Shown here: piece after piece, positions 19,811 to 26,342 of the stretch
How positions within the stretch are numbered: position 1 is the first letter of the stretch
Layout of the letters: every line of letters starts with the position of its first letter
DNA from: Chara braunii
Taxonomy: Eukaryota > Streptophyta > Charophyceae > Charales > Characeae
Direction: 5' to 3'
Assembly (NCBI GenBank): GCA_003427395.1
Contig: BFEA01000381.1
Location: forward strand, 962,665-989,006
DNA length: 26,342 bases
Notes under the pieces: generated by a model
Told to the model about the DNA's origin: nothing
Databases searched by the model: none
Seen by the model: the letters and a program-made list of their open reading frames with translations, nothing else
Translations under genes and position numbers: made by a program

Positions 19811-22099
19811 TCCTTTGCGGATTTCCTCCTGCTGATTGGATATGAGGTGAGTTAGAGTTACCCGAGGCGGACTGTTGCGTTCTNAGGTTACCGACTAACC
19901 ANGGTNTGGTNAGTGCATTTCGAAGAAACGGGGAGCCAAGTTTCTTTTCTCTCGCCATCTTCCCATNGAGTTCGATAAGGCATTCCACAGTTTTGAGAGG
20001 CGGGACTCTTAATCGAGATAACTCTTAGCGACGGCCCTCCGGAATCCAAATTAATGGAATAAGATGCAGTCCTTCACTCTCGAGTCTTTCCATTTGCCCT
20101 TCTGCAAATCTGACATCCATAANAGGNACGAACAACTTGAGTTTTTTTCCTCCCCCTTCTGGACTGTCAACAATTATTCGTGGAATTAACTCTTCTCCGA
20201 GAAAGCGAAACACAAACTAGCCATTAATAGCCGANTGGATCAAGGATGTGATATGGGTGGGCATAGGGGATTTTGGAAAGGTGAGAGTGTTAAACGCCGG
20301 AATCCCGTCTAATTCCATCCATGTGATTGTCCACAACGCCCCTCTAGAGACNGTGNAGAATAAGGGCATGATACGTCGTTCGACATTTTGTATTTAACCT
20401 TTAGCAAGTGTTGCTACCGGATTTCATCGTCGAGTGGTTTTCTTGCCCGGTGTGGTGATCTCTGGTGTATGAGATTGACCTGATTTAGAGGAAGACTCCG
20501 ATCCTTCTCTTTCCAAGACTCCTGCAAACATACCTACACTGTCCTCTAAACTAAGTCTTCTCTGTTTGCTTGAGAATCCGCTCCTTGAGACAGGATCCGT
20601 CGGGGCCGGGGAATTTTCCCTTGCTCCGAGGTGGTTTTGAGCCGTCCTACTTTAGCTCTGTTCCGGCACTGATGATCGTGGTTCTGCTTCTCCTCCTATG
20701 GCCTTACAATGTACTTCCCTTGATAAAAAACTCCCGGGTTTGCCGCAGCCTGCTGGCATACCAAAGTTACCACCCAGAGGATCGGAAGGTTCGCCTCTCA
20801 GCATGTACGGTGTAAATTGCTGAAATTGTTGTAGGCCTTGTTGCTGGTCAATGCTGGATAAATGGCGGTGGCGCCCAATTTCCGAATTGTCGAGCTCCCC
20901 TGTTAAGGGTGAGGGAGAACATCGGATTGGCATAAGGTTGAAATTCATGTGGCAATCCATCTTGTTGTGTTGCCTCTTGTAGGAGCACGCTTTGTTGTAC
21001 GGCTGCTTGGGGCAATCCGCCTTGTGATCCATTTCTGAGGATTGATGCCGTGTTGAAGACCATCTTGTAGGAGAACTTTGTCTTGCTGTGTAGACCCCCG
21101 CATGGACGATCTTGGAGCTGGGGTGGCCATCCCTGAACGCGCTCGGTCGATTCGAGCTGATGTACCTGGATGTGCCATCGGTCCTTGGTACGAGGGAAGA
21201 TTACCACCACCTTGATTTCCACCTTGGTTCGATTGTTGCTGATGCGTCGCCCGTCTGCACTGGTCTTCAGTATGAAAGAAAGCCCGACATCTTCTGCATT
21301 TCGGTGTTTCGAATATAGCCAGTTTTGCTTCTAGCTGGGCTCCTTGGAATGTTTCAATCCACAAAATGTCCTTCATGTTTGGTCTTGCACTTGGTTCTAA
21401 GTCAAACTTGACATTCACCAGCGTCGGTCTCTGTCTGTCTGGTTCTGTGGGGTGTCTTCGCACCACCGATCGAATGGCTTTCTTGATCTGAGCTTCCAGA
21501 CACAACATCGCTTCTAACAAAACTTGGACTGCTATTACCCAAAAGGTAAGATGATATTCTGTTCTCCTTTGATCTGCCAGTTGTGCCTTCGTTAGCCAAG
21601 GTTTAAACTCCAGTCTGTATTCTGATGCTCCCATTGTCAAGCGGCTATGTCGTTTACTAACCATCCACAAGGCGATGATTGGATTCTTGGCCACGTATGA
21701 TACCACGTTTGGGCTCTCTATTTTCACTCTTCCTCGATGGAACGTGTCAACCTCGAAATTGTCATCCTGTACTCGCTCATCTTCGTATGCACGAACAATG
21801 TCATCTTTAACCTTCTTCGGTAGGAATCTTGCCCCTTCCTTGAATATAATCGTCACCATATGTTGCTTCAACCAATTAACCTTTGCCCGATCAATGGCCA
21901 CGTTGACTTTAAATCGTGCAACGCGGCCATCAACCGTCATCTCGCCAGGGTCTATATCCAGAGGAATAATTCCTTCGGTATAGCACAACCTGACGAGTTC
22001 AGTAATCCTCTCGTCGTCTTCAGCTCCTCCTTGGGCTCCTCCCATCCCGGGCACCAAGGGGGGGGATCGCCCTCCTCCACCTAACTCCTCATCCCTCAT
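19803..22099 (-). pseudogene. LINE ORF1 protein with CCHC zinc knuckle
   Basis: Likely RNA-binding chaperone of the LINE particle. ATG at 22099-22097 (MRDEELGGGG); an upstream TTG at 22111 also lies in frame but is an unlikely start. An unbroken stretch to 20945 holds a region resembling DUF4283-type ORF1 proteins (residues about 25-240), the zinc knuckle CRRCRAFFHTEDQC (Cx2Cx4Hx4C) near 21300-21255, and a Gln/Gly/Asn-rich part. Frameshifts near 21000 lead on through 20652. The C-terminal part (about 20350-19803) is recognisably coding: ELDGIPAFNTLTFPKSPMPT, FRFLGEELIPRIIVDSPEGG, ERLESEGLHLIPLIWIPEGR, with stops at 20219 and 20027. It ends at TAA 19805-19803, overlapping the ORF2 ATG. Full length would be about 765 codons. 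Confidence 0.75.
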
Positions 22100-22440
22100 C
22101 TTTGTCACCAACTTTACGTGTCTATGCTTACTCCTAGCTCGGTTTCGGTAGAAAATTTAGATAGATCGACTCTCCGTAACAATTCTAATTTGAATTGTGA
22201 TGCCATAAGGTCGGCGCCGACTGCTCGCTATGGTTCTCTCACCTCCTTCACCGACAGCTGGAGGCGGCCCTTCGACGAGGCGAAGTGGCGATGGAGTCCA
22301 TACCTACCAGGGAGGTATCACGTCAGTACCCCCACCGGCCGAACATGCCCCCGTTACCGGAACGACAGTGCTTGGTCCGAACGCTAACGCGACAGCGGAA
22401 GCGCCGTGGGCTGACCCCCAGGGCATCCTCAAACAACAAG
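22100..22440 (-). other. LINE 5' leader
   Basis: The sequence upstream of ORF1 on the minus strand has no ORF in phase beyond a TAA near 22155. It is GC-rich at its far end and stops being LINE-like near 22440, where A-rich sequence begins. LINE internal promoters lie in this position, but I see no specific motif. Confidence 0.35.
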
Positions 22441-22564
22441 TTCCAAATAATGGGAACTACCCAATAATAAATAAGAAAAAAAAAAAAGAAATTACACTCA
22501 AATAGAACAATTTTGTCCATTGGACCCTTTGTGTTTTGTGACAACAAGGAATAACAAGACACCA

Positions 22565-22945
22565 AATTTGATAGCTCAGTTGGTAANGCACGCAAGTGGC
22601 ATTCAGGAGGTNTTGGGTTCAATCCCCATTNGCCTCATGTACCTTCCTGGGCCAGCTTGGTGCCCGCCACCTAGAGATATGTCGTTGNCCCCCCCCAGTG
22701 GCATTGAGCAGAGACTGCTGATGTTCAATGAGGGGGAGACCGGAGGGGAGGCACAGTGACTGGCCCATCGAAGAAGANCGGTCCTGNTGCTACCGGNTGA
22801 CCCCTGGCCGGTATCGCCCACCCGCTGTAGCAGGTATCGCACCTGCTGGTGGGTGCAGCTCCCGCATGTTCCCTCGTTGGAGGCTTGAGCACGGATGTGG
22901 CTGCTATGGGGTTCCCCGTAATACTACAATGACAAAAAAAAAAAG
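22565..22945 (+). mobile_element. tRNA-derived SINE
   Basis: A tRNA-like head with pol III A and B boxes is followed by about 300 bases of unrelated body and a run of about 11 As ending near 22945. The body contains two strong stem-loops: CATTGAGCAG-AGA-CTGC...TCAATG (22702-22730), bracketed by C-run and G-run arms, and CACCC..AGCAGGT-ATCGC-ACCTGCT..GGGTG (22819-22855). The head, body and A-tail layout is the standard SINE architecture. It encodes no protein and would depend on LINE machinery. Target duplications were not found by eye, and acceptor-stem pairing is lost. Confidence 0.8.
22572..22626 (+). promoter_or_regulatory. RNA polymerase III A and B boxes of the SINE head
   Basis: TAGCTCAGTTGG (22572-22583) fits the A box and GGTTCAATCCC (22616-22626) fits the B box. 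They start 44 bases apart, the normal tRNA spacing. Flanking sequence keeps a T-arm-like TTGGG/CCCAT pairing, but the acceptor arms do not pair, so this is a derived head and not a working tRNA gene. Confidence 0.8.
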
Positions 22946-23229
22946 GCCTGAAAGGCTGTCCTGTCCAGATTTGACAGGTAATTAAATTGGTTGGGCTTAA
23001 GGAATTAGTTGGGCTTAAAAAAAATAAAAAAATTGATATTTGAAAAAAGCAAAGCAAAAAACAAGGGCGAAGATGGGATGATGATACAGTCTGAACTTCC
23101 AGGCGACTGGAAGCTCAAGCATTTCGCTTGGGATCTAATCAACACTTCGTGCCTCCAGGCTCAGGCTTGATTTATCAAAGTGTAGGTACTTGACCTATCA
23201 ATTTTCATTTCCAAGTGGGATTAGAGGTG
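22946..23229. other. AT-rich spacer after the SINE
   Basis: Contains a short direct repeat, GGTTGGGCTTAA and AGTTGGGCTTAA, at about 22988-23018 and A-rich runs to 23060. No gene is recognised. Confidence 0.4.
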
Positions 23230-23390
23230 GACCCCACAGGGAAAAATCTTGGAAGAACTCTTCCGCCCGCTGTTCTCTCGGACCCCACAGCCTGTGGAAA
23301 CGTGTCTGGAAGTCCTTTTTTTTGTATTTCCGAGACCCCACAGTCCAGAAAAGTGGCGCCTGGAAAAGAGGAGCGATTTTCCAAGTCCTT
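23230..23390. repeat. Degenerate ~52-bp minisatellite, three units
   Basis: GACCCCACAG recurs at 23230, 23281 and 23334, spaced 51 and 53 bases. Each copy is followed 15-20 bases later by a TGGAA word. Between these anchors the units have diverged. Confidence 0.6.
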
Positions 23391-23437
23391 TTCCGGGCGA
23401 AAAACGGTCGATCCACGTCAGCTTCGCCGAAATTTGT

Positions 23438-23481
23438 GGAAAACGCAGGGGGTAGGGGGGGGGCATCCCCCTACGTTTTCC
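23438..23481. repeat. Hairpin with G-run loop
   Basis: GGAAAACGCAGGGGG (23438-23452) pairs with CCCCCTACGTTTTCC (23467-23481) with one mismatch, around a 14-base G-rich loop. The unpaired G-run is a possible quadruplex contributor. Function is unknown. Confidence 0.65.
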
Positions 23482-24548
23482 AGACTTGGAAGATCACGCA
23501 GGTCCATTTCGTGTCCGCTTGGTGCTCCCCACCCGAAGGTCGGACGGGTGGACAGACGAAGCCGCTGTCGCACGATCGGGGTGGGACAAACGGGACAGGC
23601 ACCTTGGAAACAAGGCCTGCGAAATGGCGTTCGGCCATCGAATTTGAAATTCGAAATTTTGAATGCCCTGGGGTGCGTCCGCGGTGCCTTCAGGGCCAAA
23701 CACGAAGCTGGATACNCTGAACAGACATCNCGCACGTGCATGTCATGCATGGCAATCCCATGCAGCTGTCTATCACGTCCTCCATCCGCGTGCACGTGGC
23801 TGTCCGCCATAGCCCCGNCTACACTTCTTCGACGTGCTCCGCGCCGTCTTTCCCTATGTTCAGGCTCGGCAGAGTCCTCCAAGGTCCGTGCTTTTTCGGT
23901 GTTGCTTGCCGAAGCATGAGAGAACGACCGTTAGGTACGGTGGCGAGGGGTTCGTATTGCGAGCGGCCGCACTCGTCGTCCGCCACTTCCTCGCAGCTCA
24001 TAGCACGGCGAGGCAATCAGGACTCCATCAACCGACGTCTGTCGTGCTCGCCAGCGTATCACCATTTCTCAGCGGTCGGCGCTCTGGCTAGGGTCCGTGT
24101 TCGTCCTCTGCCCGTTTGGCCGAATCTGCATCGGTGGTTGTTGGCAAATGTGAGTGGCCAAACAGGGCGAGGAACGGTGGCCGTTCCACGTCATCCACTG
24201 ATAATCAGCAGATAACGCGTTCCTACCGCCATCACTTCAGGCGACCCGTCATCTTCTACGGTGGAAGACAGGCTTCGACAGTTCACCTCTACGTGCAGCG
24301 GAGCAGGTGCACGGCCGCATGTGATCGTCGGTTGNTGTGGGGGCACGTACAACATTTCCTGTTGTGTGCAGCACTCACTTTTTTTATTGCGATAGTTGTG
24401 TGCATATTTTTTTTTGTGATCGCTGTCGCTATTCTCTGTGCTTCTGCCATTCTCTGCGCTGCCGCTGTCCTCATCACATACTTTCTCACAAAGCGGAGGC
24501 TTTGAGAGGGACCTGCACATCTTGTGCACCATCGACGTACTTCTCGCC
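23482..24548. other. Noncoding region upstream of the Myb/SANT-like gene
   Basis: Several overlapping frames are open but none has an ATG plus protein-like sequence I can support. A T-rich stretch at about 24378-24420 and pyrimidine-rich sequence up to CACAAAG at 24491 could be an intron 3' end or 5' UTR of the gene starting at 24549 (inference). Confidence 0.35.
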
Positions 24549-26311
24549 ATGGAAGGCCGCAGATTCACAGCCGAGCTCATGGGCGGTTATGAGGGGGCGA
24601 TGAACATAGAGGATGCGAGACAGGAGGTCTGGTGGGCGGTGGCGGTCCCGGGTTCCCTGGATGGAGTCAAGATTGTGGCAGGAAGTCGCTGANGGAGAGA
24701 GGTGTCNCGCAATGGGTAGACGGACATCCGTGGACGTTTGGTGGGATGGGCAGGCCCGGTCCTGGCGGGGGGCAGCTAGGGTTTTATGGCGTGGAATCGA
24801 CCCCGGCAGGTGGCAATCTGCAAGGAGTGGTGCCACGTGGCGGTGTAGGGGACGGGTACGGCAAAGAGGCTGTCCATCACACTTCGAGGGTGGATGCCGG
24901 TCTCCCACAGTTCGACGTCAATTCGCAGGGGTGCGGTGCATGGGGAGGAGGACAGCCGCAGTGCCGATCGCCGTCAGTGCAGCACACGCCGTACATTGCA
25001 CACCAACCTCGACTGTCGATGGCAAATCGACAACATGGCCATCCTGCAGACAATTTCAACCGCCAAATGACGCACCTTCGTCGTGCTCACCAAACGCCGT
25101 GCACACCTGCCACTGCGCCGACAGGAGAAAGAGTTGACGACTTGTCTCCTGCATGTTGCATGGCGTCCGCATCGGGGCATTCCGGGATTTGGGATGGAAT
25201 GCCGTCACCGATGGGATCATCCATCGGAGGAGGTTCACGAGAGATGACCGGGGATGGTGGGGCGTCTGATCCTATGCGACATACGGTGCGTGGCGAACAG
25301 CACCTCCCTTCACCGCCTGTCCACCGACCTGTCACGACAGACGAGGGGGGTTCTTCTCGCACTTTCCCTGACAACGAAGGACCGACATCAGTTGGTGCTT
25401 CCGCTGATGGGCCGACTGTGTTGAGCGAGGAGACGAACACAATGCGTGGCAGACAACGGGCCCGCAAAGCGCCTCGTCCGGAAACACCAAAAAAACACAC
25501 ACCTTGGTCGTTGGAGGAACGCATGTGCCTTTCGAAGATCTGCGGAAAGGACGATGCTTTGATGGCAGACGCAAACGGTCCTCACAGGCACATGACACGG
25601 GGGAGAAGGTACGAGTGGATCAACGACCGCATGCGTGATGCGGGATACAATCGGACACCTGAGAACTGCAGGAAGAAGTGGACAAAGATGAAGGACAATG
25701 TGAACCTCATCTCAGACAAGTGCGACCGATCTGGGCAGGCTGGGTACTACAACATGGCTGCTGATGAAAGGAGGGAGAAGGGGGTTCCGCTTGGCTTCGA
25801 ACGCTCTCTGTGGGACGCCATGGAATGGTGGAGGGTGAAGGCTTCATTCAAATGCAACCACATCCTTGCATCAGAGGAGATGGACGTACCTAAGTCGGGG
25901 GGGGTGAATGAAGAGGCGGGCGGGCCCGATCGTGCCGGCGAGGCGGCTTCCGAGGGTGGCAGCACTGATGCTTCAGATCACAGTGCGAAGACACGGCGAA
26001 CATCGGCGGGCAGGGTTCGTGGAGACGGTTCGCCGACGACGGCAGGGATGAGGGCGATCATGGAGGAATCGACGAGGGCTCCCGTCGATGGGCTGGATAG
26101 AGCCTCCGGGACGCTGGCACGTGCGACGATGGAAGGGGCTTTGATGCTCTCCTCCCGGGTTGGCGACATCGCACAACAGATAGGCGCCATTGTCGGGGCT
26201 ATGCAGNAAGGGAACGCCGTCATGGCCAACCTTGTGGCGGTTATGGCGTCCAGGTGGGGATGTAGACGCAGAGCCGAAATGATCGGCGTGCTGTCGCGTG
26301 ACATTTGTTAG
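24549..26311 (+). CDS. Myb/SANT-like (trihelix-type) DNA-binding protein, probable frameshift near its start
   Basis: Likely nuclear DNA-binding protein. A good-context ATG (cgccATGG) at 24549 begins MEGRRFTAELMGGYEGAMNI, but that frame ends by about 24692. Near 24625-24640 the protein-like sequence moves to another frame (GGGGPGFPGWSQDCGRKS) that stays open to TAG 26309-26311. If translation begins in the second frame, the first ATG is 24746 (521 aa). A Gly/Pro/His-rich disordered N-terminus precedes a Myb/SANT-like domain at 25490-25875 (residues about 249-377 from that ATG). It starts KKHTPWSLEERM and contains YEWINDRM, TPENCRKKWTKM and GFERSLWDAMEWWR, the spaced-Trp pattern of trihelix domains. 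A helical C-terminal region follows. An N base at 26206 leaves one codon uncertain, including a possible stop. It could be a host regulator or the accessory protein of a Harbinger-type transposon; no transposase is in the window. Confidence 0.7.
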
Positions 26312-26342
26312 GGTGGGTTTGCAGATCCCATGTACTCTGTTC

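Larger units (their letters stand above)
14324..22440 (-). mobile_element. Non-LTR retrotransposon (LINE), ORF1 + ORF2, decayed
   Basis: Read on the minus strand: about 340 bases of leader, ORF1 with a zinc knuckle (22099-19803), then ORF2 with APE-type endonuclease, reverse transcriptase and a C-terminal Cys-rich region (19810-14324). About 8.1 kb includes at least 1.3 kb of internal duplication, so the parent was probably near 6.8 kb. Stops, frameshifts and scattered N bases run throughout. The 5' limit near 22440 is set only by the A-rich sequence beyond it; no target-site duplication was found by eye. Confidence 0.85.

Noticed and set aside
22565-22637. A functional tRNA gene
   Set aside because: A and B boxes are good, but the acceptor ends do not pair, no clean anticodon arm is seen, and the sequence runs into a SINE body with an A tail.
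24116-24505. 129-codon frame ending in a hydrophobic, membrane-like stretch (AALTFFIAIVVCIFFFVIAV) and KRRL
   Set aside because: It has no ATG at its start (TTG). The hydrophobic part comes from T-rich sequence that looks like a splice acceptor tract or UTR, and the upstream residues are not protein-like.
1-26342. CRISPR array, bacterial operon or phage
   Set aside because: The repeats are microsatellites, tandem duplications and retroelements; all recognised proteins are eukaryotic transposon or Myb/SANT families.

Overview
This is eukaryotic nuclear DNA made almost entirely of transposable-element remains. It has no prokaryotic gene order, many microsatellites, a tRNA-derived SINE, a LINE, Ty3/gypsy pol, a hAT-like transposase and a Myb/SANT (trihelix-like) gene. 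The protein style (BED/DUF659/hAT proteins with very long disordered tails, and a Myb/SANT-like protein with a long disordered N-terminus) looks most like a streptophyte alga such as Chara. That is recall-based inference, not a database result. Isolated N bases cluster in the LINE, the SINE, the 12.6-13.4 kb stretch and the Myb-like gene, as expected where repeat copies were merged during assembly.

Layout. 1-432: TTGA microsatellite and an array of a TTTCAACGGGG-like 11-mer. 433-5604 (+): decayed hAT-family transposase (BED finger, DUF659-like core, hAT dimerisation domain) followed by about 2.8 kb of low-complexity tail that is still recognisably coding. 5605-7708: AT-rich flank, then TG, GAA and CAA microsatellites and one weak candidate exon. 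7709-8097: a second TTCAACGGGG block holding an exact 164-bp tandem duplication. 8110-11735 (+): Ty3/gypsy pol lacking gag and protease (RT, broken RNase H, integrase, C-terminal extension), with many stops. 11736-14323: no gene; contains a promoter-like block (nested inverted repeat with inverted CCAAT boxes, then a TATA box) and a CT repeat. 14324 to about 22440 (-): one LINE, ORF1 (zinc knuckle) then ORF2 (endonuclease, RT, C-terminal zinc-finger region), damaged by stops, frameshifts, a 78-bp duplication and a 1.2-kb duplication. 22565-22945 (+): tRNA-derived SINE. 22946-24548: noncoding, with a short minisatellite and a hairpin. 24549-26311 (+): Myb/SANT-like protein gene, open over nearly all its length.

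Apart from the Myb/SANT-like gene, every coding stretch is a broken mobile element, so the window is best read as nested, ageing insertions rather than a working gene cluster. The points most worth a second look are the long tail on the hAT transposase, the repeated TTCAACGGGG blocks, the symmetric promoter palindrome, the overlapping ORF1 stop and ORF2 start (ATGCCTAA) in the LINE, and the highly structured SINE.
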